Assembly: GCA_020051075.1 (NCBI GenBank)
Contig: JAGVJP010000062.1
Span: forward strand, 1-64,000
Direction of reading: 5' to 3'
Source: Parachlamydiales bacterium
Lineage (GTDB): Bacteria; Chlamydiota; Chlamydiia; Chlamydiales; Parachlamydiaceae
DNA length: 64,000 bases
In this document: in pieces, positions 36,759-44,933 of the stretch
Layout of the letters: each line of letters opens with the position of its first letter
Numbering within the stretch: the first letter of the stretch is position 1
Notes under the pieces: model-generated
Databases searched by the model: none
The model's input: only the letters and a program-made list of their open reading frames with translations
What the model was told of the DNA's origin: nothing
Program-made: the position numbers and the translations under genes

Positions 36759-37577
36759 ATGTTTCCAAGTCGTTTAGAAGGCAGTCGATCAAGTGATCGC
36801 GTTCAATTTCAATGCGGAGAATTAATTGTAGATACTGTCGTCGCTGTTGCTATCAGTGCAATAGCGTTTGCTCTAGCTGGCCGGTTTGATTGGCACCAGC
36901 CTCGCCTTGCAATGTCATTGCGTATGGTCCCCGTTGGCGTAACCTTTCTTTGGCTCTTGCGCCGGTTCTGTTCATGCCCGAGCGATTATTGGAGCTCTCC
37001 CGAGCGGTCAGGTTTTTATTATCCTGATGATGACCGTTCGACGATCGTTCGTCCTGGATATTTCCGATCTTTTTTTCATAGCAGCAATTATCATCCTGAT
37101 AGAGGACCAGCGTTCCAGACGATGTCAACAGCACCAGGACAAAATCATAGTTATACTGATGGGAGAACAGTAGTTCATCCAACGGATGTGAGAAGACAAG
37201 ATCAAACGCAAATCTTCCCAGCAGGAGGCTCTGTGACAAGGGGGGCAAGTACGACCACTTCTGGACGTCCAGGAGCCAGCCATTCGTATACCAATGCGGC
37301 GGCACCAGCGGCACAGCCGCAATCAGGTGGCGGGTCGTTCTGGAGTACATTCTCTTCAACGGCAGCACAAGAACCTACGATCTTTGCAGCGGGAGGCAGC
37401 AGCGCTAGCAGAAGCAACAATAGTGGTTTTAGTTCTTTTGGGACAACTTCGAGTTTCTCGACAGCTTCAAGCTTTCCAAGCGTAACAACAGCAACTACTC
37501 CTTCTTCTCCTACGATCTTCCCTGCGAGTGGGGGGAATATGGGAGGCGGTGGGCCAAGACATACCTATACCAGCTAA
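36759..37577 (+). CDS. Two-pass membrane protein with Ser/Gly-rich tail repeating HxYT and IFPAxGG motifs
   Basis: 272 residues; AGGAG precedes the ATG. Two hydrophobic segments near residues 24-45 and 52-68 (DTVVAVAISAIAFALAG; MVPVGVTFLWLL) give a bilobed Inc-like N-terminus. From ~110 to the end the chain is disordered and Ser/Thr/Gly/Ala-rich, with repeated motifs: NHSYTDG, SHSYTNA, RHTYTS and QIFPAGGS, TIFAAGGS, TIFPASGG. These match the motifs in the small upstream gene. No known family. Confidence 0.75.
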   Translation: MFPSRLEGSRSSDRVQFQCGELIVDTVVAVAISAIAFALAGRFDWHQPRLAMSLRMVPVGVTFLWLLRRFCSCPSDYWSSPERSGFYYPDDDRSTIVRPGYFRSFFHSSNYHPDRGPAFQTMSTAPGQNHSYTDGRTVVHPTDVRRQDQTQIFPAGGSVTRGASTTTSGRPGASHSYTNAAAPAAQPQSGGGSFWSTFSSTAAQEPTIFAAGGSSASRSNNSGFSSFGTTSSFSTASSFPSVTTATTPSSPTIFPASGGNMGGGGPRHTYTS

Positions 37578-37586
37578 TTTCATGGT

Positions 37587-37640
37587 TGAAGGGACAAAGG
37601 GACCTAAAGATTTCGACAGAATATCCTTAGGTCCTCTTTC
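37587..37640. repeat. Minimal module-A hairpin
   Basis: AAGGGACCTAAAGATTTC pairs with ATATCCTTAGGTCC; it is the shared outer arm without any inner repeat. It lies between convergent genes. Confidence 0.65.
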
Positions 37641-37660
37641 GCTTTACTGAGAACAATATT

Positions 37661-37700
37661 GGAGTAGAATTAGTGAGACTGCGCACACACACTCTACTCC
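37661..37700 (-). terminator. Imperfect hairpin downstream of pnp
   Basis: GGAGTAGA (37661-37668) and TCTACTCC (37693-37700) form an 8-bp perfect outer stem, 17 nt after the pnp stop. No clear T-run follows. Confidence 0.35.
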
Positions 37701-37716
37701 CTTAAAGTTCTTTCTC

Positions 37717-39807
37717 TTAGTGGGTGAGGGTTGCCTTGCGGCTGAGTTTAATCTGCCCTCGTTCGTTGATGTCTAATACCTTCACAGGGACTGTATCGCC
37801 CACTTTGACGTGGTCGTCGAGGTTGGCGATTCTCATCACATCGAATTCAGAAATATGGCACAACCCTTCTTTTCCTGGCAGGATTTCGATGAATGCCCCA
37901 AATGGAACGATCGAAGTCACCCGTCCTGTATAGACTCTGTTGATTTCAACGTCGGCAGTTAATCCAATGATGATCGCTTTAGCTTTCTCAATGCTTGCTA
38001 GATCAGCTGCTGCAATGCTGACCAACCCTTCATCGTTAATGTCGATCTCGACGCCTGTCTGTTCGATAATTGCACGAATCTGCTTCCCGCCTGGTCCAAT
38101 CACTGTGGCAATCTTGCTAGGCTTAATTCGGATTGTCTCAATGCGTGGAGCATATTGAGACATGTGCTCTTTATATCTTGGGCAGATCTCCAACATCTTA
38201 TTGAGGATATGGATCCTTCCCTCTTTCGCTTGCTTGAGGGCGGCATGCATGATTTCCAGAGTGATCCCCTCGACTTTGATGTCCATTTGGAAGGCAGTGA
38301 TCCCTTCATGGTCTCCAGTGACTTTGAAATCCATGTCGCCCAGGGCATCTTCAATCCCTAGGATATCCGATAAGATGATAAATTTGTCTTGTTCGAGGAT
38401 CAGTCCCATGGCGATGCCAGAGACAGGACGTTTAATCGGCACGCCAGCATCCATCAGTGCTAGGCAGGCTCCACAGACCGTCGCCATCGAAGAAGAACCG
38501 TTGGATTCGGTGATATTTGACTCAAGTCTGATGGTGTAGGGGAACTGCTCTTTCTGCGGGATGACTGCCTTTAAAGCACGTTCGGCAAGTTTGCCATGGC
38601 CAATTTCGCGACGTCCTGGTGCTCCTATCCGGCCGACTTCTCCAACAGAGAATGGTGGGAAGAAATATTGTAGATAGAACCGTTGCGTCCCTTCGGCGTC
38701 GAGATCTTCATAGCGCTGAGCCATCGATTCTCCACCTAATGTACAGACAGCAATGGACTGAGTCTCTCCACGGGTGAAGAGGGAGCTGCCGTGTGCGCGT
38801 GGGAGAAGCGACTGCTCGATGTCAATTTGTCGAATATCTGTCGACTTCCTACCATCTGAACGGAGGTTTTCATTTAAGATCATCCGGCGCATCATTTTAG
38901 ATGAGACGCTTTTGATCGCATAGTTGACGTCGGTTTCGTTGTACTTTGAGGATCCATCAGCAGGGAAAAGGGCATCGTGGACTGTCTTCGTTGCTTCGCC
39001 TTGAGCGATTTCACGGCTCTTTTTATCGCTGATCCGGAGTGCTTTCTCCAATAACGGCTTGGCATGGGCTTCAACTTCTTCGTAGAGTTCTTTAGGAATC
39101 TTCCTTAAGCTGTCCCGCTCTTTTGGTTTTCCTAGTGTGTCTTGCCATCGGCTTAATGCATTGCAGATGAGTTTGATGTTCTCATGTCCAATCGTTATGG
39201 CTTCAAGGACTTGATCTTCGGTCAAGAAATCGCAGAATCCTTCGATCATCAACACAGCGTCTTCTGTCCCGGCAATCATTAAATCTAATTTAGAGATTTT
39301 CTGCTGTTCTGTGGTCGGATTGATGATGTAGTTGCCGTCGATGTAACCGACGCGTACAGCACCGACAGGCTTGATCAGAGGAATCGAAGAAATGACTAGT
39401 GCTGCTGAAGCGGCGCAGATGGCGAGCGGTTCAGGGGAGTGGACTCCATCATATGAAAAGACATAAGCGAGCAATTGCACTTCGTTATAAAACCCTTCTT
39501 CGAAGAGGGGGCGAAGGGGACGGTCAATGAGGCGGGAGACAAGGATCTCTCGTTCAGCTGGGCGCCCTTCCCGTTTGATGAATCCGCTGACTGTTTTTCC
39601 TGCTGAAGAGAATTTTTCCTGATAGTCGACTCGGAGAGGTAAAAAATCGGTTGTTGGGTCAGCTTTTGGCGAAGCACAAGCTGTGGATAGAAGCATTGTC
39701 TCTCCACATCGGACGATGACGGCGCCCCCTGCTTGCCGGGCAATTTTCCCTGTTTCGAAGACAATCTCTTTTCCGTCTATCGTTATTGAAATCTGTTGTT
39801 TTTGCAT
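37717..39807 (-). CDS. pnp: Polyribonucleotide nucleotidyltransferase (PNPase)
   Basis: 696 residues: two RNase PH domains (second with FFPPFSVGEVGRIGAPGRREIGHG and the active-site SDILGIEDALGDMDFKV), a KH domain (IATVIGPGGKQIRAII) and a C-terminal S1 domain (YTGRVTSIVPFGAFIEILPG). A phosphorolytic 3'-5' exoribonuclease and degradosome component. It follows rpsO on the same strand, the widespread rpsO-pnp pairing, separated by a terminator. Confidence 0.96.
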   Translation of the reverse strand: MQKQQISITIDGKEIVFETGKIARQAGGAVIVRCGETMLLSTACASPKADPTTDFLPLRVDYQEKFSSAGKTVSGFIKREGRPAEREILVSRLIDRPLRPLFEEGFYNEVQLLAYVFSYDGVHSPEPLAICAASAALVISSIPLIKPVGAVRVGYIDGNYIINPTTEQQKISKLDLMIAGTEDAVLMIEGFCDFLTEDQVLEAITIGHENIKLICNALSRWQDTLGKPKERDSLRKIPKELYEEVEAHAKPLLEKALRISDKKSREIAQGEATKTVHDALFPADGSSKYNETDVNYAIKSVSSKMMRRMILNENLRSDGRKSTDIRQIDIEQSLLPRAHGSSLFTRGETQSIAVCTLGGESMAQRYEDLDAEGTQRFYLQYFFPPFSVGEVGRIGAPGRREIGHGKLAERALKAVIPQKEQFPYTIRLESNITESNGSSSMATVCGACLALMDAGVPIKRPVSGIAMGLILEQDKFIILSDILGIEDALGDMDFKVTGDHEGITAFQMDIKVEGITLEIMHAALKQAKEGRIHILNKMLEICPRYKEHMSQYAPRIETIRIKPSKIATVIGPGGKQIRAIIEQTGVEIDINDEGLVSIAAADLASIEKAKAIIIGLTADVEINRVYTGRVTSIVPFGAFIEILPGKEGLCHISEFDVMRIANLDDHVKVGDTVPVKVLDINERGQIKLSRKATLTH

Positions 39808-39953
39808 GCGATATTCTCCATGTACTAATAAATATTTGATTTTTCTGTTTTGTTTAAATTGGTTGTCATCTGATAGGGGCTAAGAGCTTTTCTAAGATAA
39901 AGAATGGAAATGATTGAATATATCCTGATATAAAATAGAATAATCGCATAAAC

Positions 39954-39981
39954 AAAAAGGGCAGCTATTGCTGCCCTTTTT
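39954..39981 (-). terminator. Rho-independent terminator after rpsO
   Basis: AAAAAGGGCAGC-TATT-GCTGCCCTTTTT: a perfect 12-bp stem with a 4-nt loop, ending in T5, 13 nt downstream of the rpsO stop. It is nearly symmetric, so it could work in either direction. It separates rpsO from pnp. Confidence 0.85.
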
Positions 39982-39994
39982 GTTTCTAAGCTAA

Positions 39995-40264
39995 TTATCT
40001 TCTTAGCTTTAATTTATTTATCAATGACTGATAGCGTTTAGTGTCTGTTGAGTTGAGGTAGTCCAGAAGGCGGCGCCTCTGACCGACAAGCTTGAGAAGA
40101 GACAGTCTTGAGGAATGATCTTTAGGAGATCTCTTCAAGTGGTCTGTCAACTCAGTGATCCGCTCAGTCAAAATAGCGATCTGAACATCTGCAGAACCAG
40201 TATCTTTTTCATGCAGCTGAAACTTTTTTGTAATTTCTTCTTTTGTTCCTTTATCTAGTGACAT
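39995..40264 (-). CDS. rpsO: 30S ribosomal protein S15
   Basis: 89 residues, the standard length. [31 protein letters not shown] and [11 protein letters not shown] are diagnostic; it binds the central domain of 16S rRNA. A structured leader and a probable promoter lie upstream. Confidence 0.96.
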   Translation of the reverse strand: MSLDKGTKEEITKKFQLHEKDTGSADVQIAILTERITELTDHLKRSPKDHSSRLSLLKLVGQRRRLLDYLNSTDTKRYQSLINKLKLRR

Positions 40265-40440
40265 TCAGCTATCTCCCTTAGGTTAGAGCCAAGAAAATTG
40301 GCTGTCGTTTTGACGATCAAGACTTTTTGTAAACGGTGTACTCTTCCAACACCACTCTCGTTGTTGATTCTTCGCCGAGAATATACCCGGCCTTACGCAG
40401 AGAGGCTTACTAGAGCCTGTTGATATGATCAATATTGTTT
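40265..40440 (-). promoter_or_regulatory. Structured leader of rpsO (candidate S15 autoregulatory region)
   Basis: About 175 nt of untranslated minus-strand sequence between the predicted promoter and the rpsO ATG. It contains AGGCT-CTAGTA-AGCCT, a CCGGG...CTCGG pair and GGTGTT-GGAAGAGT-ACACC. S15 represses its own mRNA in several bacteria through unrelated leader structures; that this leader does so is inference. Confidence 0.35.
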
Positions 40441-40449
40441 GCTGATATA

Positions 40450-40478
40450 ATCATACCAAATTGCTGATTATTGCGCAA
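40450..40478 (-). promoter_or_regulatory. Predicted rpsO promoter
   Basis: Minus-strand TTGCGC (40478-40473), 17-nt spacer, TATGAT (40455-40450). Confidence 0.45.
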
Positions 40479-40519
40479 AGGAAATGTCAAAAGAATGTTA
40501 ACGTTGTGTTAAACTAAAA

Positions 40520-40780
40520 TTATACTTTGGTGTCTAGGATCACCTCGACGGTGTCTGGAAATTTTTTTAACGCATCTCGTCTCATAACGACTTTGAAGGG
40601 GATGGTGATATTTCCTTTGTATTTTTCCATTTGCAGTTCGTCCCAGATCTTTTCTTTGAGTTTATCGGTGACGGGTTCATGACGGTATTTTTTGAGGAGT
40701 TTTTTGATATGATCCTGCTCTTTTCGTCGAACGACGTCGATTCCATAAAAAGGGGGGTGTTCTTCTGCGTGAGAGCTCAT
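40520..40780 (-). CDS. Conserved-looking small hypothetical protein
   Basis: 86 residues, charged: MSSHAEEHPPFYGIDVVRR, a basic helix (KEQDHIKKLLKKYRHEP), then a beta-rich end (NITIPFKVVMRRDALKKFP) finishing in VILDTKV. No membrane segment or known motif. It looks folded rather than spurious and lies in its own gap upstream of rpsO. Function unknown. Confidence 0.7.
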   Translation of the reverse strand: MSSHAEEHPPFYGIDVVRRKEQDHIKKLLKKYRHEPVTDKLKEKIWDELQMEKYKGNITIPFKVVMRRDALKKFPDTVEVILDTKV

Positions 40781-40796
40781 ATTACCTCGTGTTTTT

Positions 40797-41128
40797 CGTG
40801 CCTGCCCGCGCCCGAAATTGCCCTATTGTCGTGCCCATGCCCATGCCCGTGCCCGTGCCCATGCCCGTGCCCGAAAAGCGATGTAGATTAAACATTTAAA
40901 CAAACAATAGCGGGCTTGCCTTTTCCTTGTAAAGATGATAATATCTTCTTCAAAAAAAGGGGATGTAGATAAAGGTGTTGCTAAATGTGCTAAATGGTGA
41001 ACGAACCTGTGCAGGATAAGGCAATTTCGGGCACGGGCACGGGCACGACAATAGGGCAATTTCGGGCACGGGCACGACAATAGGGCAATTTCGGGCATGG
41101 GCACGATAGGGCAATTTCGAACATCACG
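40797..41128. repeat. Large GGGCACG palindrome (module D)
   Basis: The left half carries CGTGCCCATGCCC-type units and CCCGAAATTGCCCTATTGTC; the right half carries the complement in three successive units of GGGCAATTTCGGGCACG. About 130 bp of non-repeat spacer lie between. It separates divergent genes. A 144-residue frame through it is only translated repeat. Confidence 0.85.
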
Positions 41129-41158
41129 ATTTACACCCCAAAAAAAGGAGGATGTGAC

Positions 41159-41845
41159 ATGTACAAACAAGCGACATTCAAGCAAAAATTTGCGGAATTG
41201 AAACAATGGGTGCCGGCGATTATTGAGGTAGTGAAGAAAGATCTGAAAAACGAGCATCTAAAAAAAGACCCTTTCTTTGCAAAGAAGTTCTTTGGGACAA
41301 AAAATATTCAGAAAATCACCTCTGAAGAGATGGCTGAAGCCTATGAAAAGGCCATTCAAGAAGAGGAGAAGGGGGAAGACATCGCCGAGTTTATCGCCTC
41401 CCGTTGGCTGTTTAGAAATAGCGAGATGTACCATTTCTTTGAAGAGCAGCTAGGGAAGCTCTACACTAACTTTACGGAGTTGCAGGAGATTGAGCCTCAA
41501 CATGCTGATGAATTGATTAAGAGTTCCAATGAGGAATTCAGCCCTCCGCACACCTATCTTTTTTCTGTATTAAATTCTGTGGTGTTCCCCGACGCCCACT
41601 TTATCCGGTTAAAAGCTGAAGCAGAGCAGTTTAGCAAAGAGAAGAAAAAAGAAGAAGAACAGGTTGAGGCGGCACAGTCGCTGGAACAGATGCAACGCAA
41701 TCATCAGCTTGAGGTGGCTCGACTGACAGATAAATATGAGAAAAAGTTAGCCGGTCTGCAGAAGAAATATGTTCAGGATGTGGAGAGTTTGAAAAAGCAG
41801 ATTTCAGCGTTGCAGAGAAAACTCAGTCCTGCTGGAGGGCGATGA
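41159..41845 (+). CDS. Conserved chlamydial hypothetical protein with C-terminal coiled coil
   Basis: 228 residues; AAGGAGG precedes the ATG. The N-terminal two-thirds is helical (FAELKQWVPAIIEVVKKDLK; FIASRWLFRNSEMYHFFEEQLG); residues about 155-222 form a charged coiled coil (EEEQVEAAQSLEQMQRNHQ). By position next to tadA and the pnp/rpsO pair it is probably the counterpart of C. trachomatis CT845, from memory of gene order. The stop overlaps tadA (ATGA). Function unknown. Confidence 0.75.
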   Translation: MYKQATFKQKFAELKQWVPAIIEVVKKDLKNEHLKKDPFFAKKFFGTKNIQKITSEEMAEAYEKAIQEEEKGEDIAEFIASRWLFRNSEMYHFFEEQLGKLYTNFTELQEIEPQHADELIKSSNEEFSPPHTYLFSVLNSVVFPDAHFIRLKAEAEQFSKEKKKEEEQVEAAQSLEQMQRNHQLEVARLTDKYEKKLAGLQKKYVQDVESLKKQISALQRKLSPAGGR

Positions 41846-42339
41846 GCTTCCCCTTTGCGATGACACCGCAGAACGACGATGAACGTTTTATGCTCGAAGC
41901 TCTCAAGGAGGCTTGGAAGGCTTTCCAGGCCGATGAGGTTCCGGTAGGGGCCGTTCTCGTCAAAGACGGACGGATCGTAGCGCGCGGATATAACCAAGTG
42001 GAAATGTTGCAAGATGCGACAGCACATGCAGAAATGCTCTGCATGACTGCCGGAGAAGCAGCAGTGGAAAATTGGCGACTGGCTCAGACGGTGTTATATA
42101 CGACAATAGAACCTTGCAGCATGTGTGCTGGGGCGATTTTTCTGACGCGCATCCCTAAACTCGTTTGGGGCGCGCCGGATGTCAGACATGGAGCGAATGG
42201 GAGTTGGGTAGACCTCTTCGCTCTGGCACATCCGACTCATACGGTTGAAGTTCAGAGCGGGGTGTTGAAAGAGCTCTGCGGCGGGTTGATGAAAGAGTTT
42301 TTTCAGATGCAGAGAAGAAAAAAGGAGTCACAAAACTGA
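41842..42339 (+). CDS. tadA: tRNA-specific adenosine deaminase
   Basis: 165 residues. The zinc deaminase motifs are complete: HAE (H62, E64) and PCSMC (C92, C95). It converts A34 to inosine in the tRNA-Arg(ACG) anticodon, an essential step. The VPVGAVLVKDGRIVARGYN segment is typical. Start and stop overlap both neighbours (ATGA, TGATG), so three genes form a coupled unit. Confidence 0.93.
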   Translation: MSFPFAMTPQNDDERFMLEALKEAWKAFQADEVPVGAVLVKDGRIVARGYNQVEMLQDATAHAEMLCMTAGEAAVENWRLAQTVLYTTIEPCSMCAGAIFLTRIPKLVWGAPDVRHGANGSWVDLFALAHPTHTVEVQSGVLKELCGGLMKEFFQMQRRKKESQN

Positions 42340-42602
42340 TGGAATCGAATCAATGGGAAGAGCAAGAAAGGGTGATCGAAGAGGTGATCGACTTTTATCG
42401 GAAAAAACTCCTCGAATCTGCCCGGAGGATGATTCCTCATATCACTCCTGAAGATCTGATGCAGGTGAATGACTTTCCTGAACTTGAGAATAACCCTGAA
42501 TTTCGATACGAGGAAGGGGTTTTATCGGGGATATTAACGCTTCAAATGGCTTTGCGGTCTGCTAGACCAATGCAATTAGACACTAGCAGACCGGCTTTGT
42601 GA
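42339..42602 (+). CDS. Small hypothetical protein coupled to tadA
   Basis: 87 residues, acidic and helical (WEEQERVIEEVIDFYRKKLLE). Its start overlaps the tadA stop by one base. No recognisable family. Its last 15 codons are built on an 11-bp perfect hairpin that may terminate the operon, so the C-terminal sequence may be shaped by RNA rather than protein constraints. Confidence 0.7.
   Translation: MESNQWEEQERVIEEVIDFYRKKLLESARRMIPHITPEDLMQVNDFPELENNPEFRYEEGVLSGILTLQMALRSARPMQLDTSRPAL
42556..42594 (+). terminator. Hairpin embedded in the end of the coding sequence
   Basis: CGGTCTGCTAG (42556-42566) and CTAGCAGACCG (42584-42594), perfect 11-bp stem, 17-nt loop, wholly inside the 42339-42602 gene and just before the convergent gene end at 42629. 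A short T run (CTTTG) follows. Confidence 0.5.
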
Positions 42603-42628
42603 GTAATTCATGGAGTCATCATGGCAAT

Positions 42629-44551
42629 TTATATTTTGTAGTTTGCCCATAATGAACATTTCTTCAAACATTCGATTCTTTCTTGTGCAAAAGCTAGCGT
42701 TTCAGCCATTCCGAGCCTGTCAGCTGATTTCTCTATCTCTCCAAAGTACATCGGGTAGCGCATCGCTCTTTGAGTCGGTGCGATGTAAAGGTTTTCTGCG
42801 CCCACTGGAGCCTTGCCAGGCAACAGCCTTCTTTCAGCTGCTCTGAATTGTTTAGTTAAGTCATCCTTTGCTGGTTCATCTTGCAAATCTCTTATCATTT
42901 TAAGGAATTCAGGCAGCCTCTCACTAATCTTGCTCATCGATTGTGTCAATTCATAGAGCGAATCGGGGGTTGTTTGATCTGCAAGTGCTGCGAGCACCTG
43001 TCTAAGGTTGGCTGCATCGAAAGATGCCGGGCTTCCAGCCTCTGCGTTTGGGTCGGCTCTTTCGATGATGCCTATTTGAGAAAATAGTTTTTCAGAATTT
43101 ACTATCACTCCATGCAAATGTCTTTGGAAGTATGTCGATTGCTCAGCAGTGATGATCCCCCTCATTTCCAATGCTTGAAAATAGTTCAATTTGATCACAT
43201 TGCCTTCCTCGTCTTTGAGTTTCCTTCCGTCTGCGTCTTTTGGGATATAGATCGGTTCTAAGAAAGCTTGTAATGATGTTCTAAACACTCTTTCTCCGAT
43301 GAGCATTTCATTGACTTGATTGATCAACGAATATACTTCTCTTTTCAGGGTGAGGTCATCAGCTCGATAGGCAGTAAATGAATGTCTGGCATCACTGATC
43401 CTATGTCCAAGCGCTGTTTTTTCCTCCCTGTTGATCAATCCTTCTCTAGCAAGCGCATCACGCAATGGTTTTGCATAGGAATTATTGAATGTGCCTGAAC
43501 CTTGGAGCGCATGTAAAAATCGCAGAGCATGTCTTCTATCTGTTCCTGCAGGAATATGTTCGTTCACCCACGCTATAGGGTTTCCTCCTGTCAGGTCGGA
43601 GATTTGTTGATAGATCCCGTTCCTTTGCTCCATCTTTGTGATTGATGCCTGAAGGACGGCATTGGGGACCGCTTTGATTTCGTTATAACGTGCCACGGCT
43701 TGGTCGATTTGTTCTCCGTCTACCTCGGTGTTTTCAAATCGTGTTTGAGAAGCATAACGAATGGCTTCACGCGCTTCTAAGCGTTCAAATTTTTTAATGC
43801 TTGCTTGTAATAGAGCCATTTCTTCCGCCAGCTCGTCATCAGTGATTTTGGCCCCGCCGCTGATCGATTCATTCAAGGCGCGGGTTCCTACACCTATGAC
43901 AGTATGGAGCACTTCACTTGCTTCACGGTCACCAACCACAGAGCTTCGTAAGAGTCGAGTTCCTCTACTGTAGAGTTCTTTACGCCCTTCAGGGGATGAG
44001 GATAATTCTCTTACTCTTTCTGGGTCGTGAACAATTTGACGAGCTTGATCCTCAGATGGTGTGACAAAACGGAGAAGACGATCATCCATTCGAGCTGGTA
44101 ATCCAAATTCTTCTTCATCTTCCGAATCCTCAGAATCAGGTTTTCCTATTTCAATAATAGGGGGGGGAGCTGCGGTTTTTCTCGGAGGGCGTGCAGGAGC
44201 TTGGGCTGATTCAGATGGAGCAGGAATTGTCCTTTGTGAAGTCGGTTCCGTTCTTCTTCGAGAGCGGGATTCTTCAAACATAGATGGAGGTTTAGATTTT
44301 TCCTCAGTAGAAGGACGAATTGGCAGGGCAACACCGCCTTTTGGAGGTTTACTTATCTTTGCTTTGATGCTTTTTTTACTCCCAGTACTTTCAAAAAATT
44401 TTGACTCTTCGCGTTGTTCTAAGCCTAATTTTTTGATTGCTACTTTGTATTGCGTACTTTTTTGTTTTTCTAATCTTTTCTCTTGAGGAATTTCAGGTGT
44501 TTGACCTGAACTTGATCCTATTGCAGGAGTTCTAACCATAAATGCCCCCAT
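42629..44551 (-). CDS. Soluble protein with predicted Dbl-homology (RhoGEF) domain
   Basis: 640 residues, no membrane segment. Residues 1-150 are disordered, with a Pro-rich RPPRKTAAPPPII stretch and an acidic cluster. Residues 165-295 match 220-340 of the 15680 product (shared VREL-x-x-S-x-EGRK; LLQASIK+FE). About 75 residues (297-404) are an insertion specific to this protein. The DH-like part is 405-638: CR1 NQVNEMLIGERVFRTSLQAFL, then IITAEQSTYFQRHL, and CR3 IAPTQRAMRYPMYFGEI (590-606). The chain ends after the DH helix. A cytosolic/injected GEF effector is inferred. ATG 44539, preceded by GGGGG, is an alternative start. Confidence 0.85.
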   Translation of the reverse strand: MGAFMVRTPAIGSSSGQTPEIPQEKRLEKQKSTQYKVAIKKLGLEQREESKFFESTGSKKSIKAKISKPPKGGVALPIRPSTEEKSKPPSMFEESRSRRRTEPTSQRTIPAPSESAQAPARPPRKTAAPPPIIEIGKPDSEDSEDEEEFGLPARMDDRLLRFVTPSEDQARQIVHDPERVRELSSSPEGRKELYSRGTRLLRSSVVGDREASEVLHTVIGVGTRALNESISGGAKITDDELAEEMALLQASIKKFERLEAREAIRYASQTRFENTEVDGEQIDQAVARYNEIKAVPNAVLQASITKMEQRNGIYQQISDLTGGNPIAWVNEHIPAGTDRRHALRFLHALQGSGTFNNSYAKPLRDALAREGLINREEKTALGHRISDARHSFTAYRADDLTLKREVYSLINQVNEMLIGERVFRTSLQAFLEPIYIPKDADGRKLKDEEGNVIKLNYFQALEMRGIITAEQSTYFQRHLHGVIVNSEKLFSQIGIIERADPNAEAGSPASFDAANLRQVLAALADQTTPDSLYELTQSMSKISERLPEFLKMIRDLQDEPAKDDLTKQFRAAERRLLPGKAPVGAENLYIAPTQRAMRYPMYFGEIEKSADRLGMAETLAFAQERIECLKKCSLWANYKI

Positions 44552-44614
44552 TAACTTTTTGCCATTAGATAGTTTCTAATCTAATGGTGCAATTCGCATG
44601 CCAAATAAGGGGGG

Positions 44615-44833
44615 AGAGAGACAAGGGGCCTTAATAGGAATGGACAATCGACCTTTTATGGACTTTATGGACAATATGGACTGATATGGACAATATGGAC
44701 GAAAATGGACAGAAACTAGATTGATTAACCACCAAATATGTTCATAAGGTCCATAAGGTCCATATCAGTCCATTGTCCATACCTGCCCTGTCCATTTAGA
44801 CTTCTGCAATTACCTTTTAGGTCTCTTGTCTCT
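44615..44833. repeat. Composite palindrome (outer module A, inner TGGACAATATGGAC module E)
   Basis: The outer arms GAGAGACAAGGGGCCTTAA and TTTTAGGTCTCTTGTCTCT enclose tandem TATGGACAATATGGAC units and, after a short loop, GGTCCATAAGGTCCAT units. It lies between divergent genes (RhoGEF and rpmE). The rest of the 44552-44933 gap holds the rpmE promoter. Confidence 0.85.
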
Positions 44834-44859
44834 AAAATGATTAAATTGAGAGAAAAGAG

Positions 44860-44888
44860 TTGAATTTTTTCATTGAACGCACTATGAT
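44860..44888 (+). promoter_or_regulatory. Predicted rpmE promoter
   Basis: TTGAAT (44860-44865), 17-nt spacer, TATGAT (44883-44888), 46 nt before the ATG. Confidence 0.5.
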
Positions 44889-44933
44889 TTGGTCATTTAT
44901 GCAACAAGCTACGTTTTGAGGAGTTATTGACCA

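Noticed and set aside
40823-41257. 144-codon minus-strand frame across the GGGCACG repeat
   Set aside because: The sequence is Arg/Ala-Cys-Pro repeats from the tandem units and overlaps the start of a well-supported gene.
41159-41845. Phage or secretion chaperone origin for the coiled-coil gene near tadA
   Set aside because: Context matches a conserved chlamydial gene cluster, and there are no phage genes nearby.
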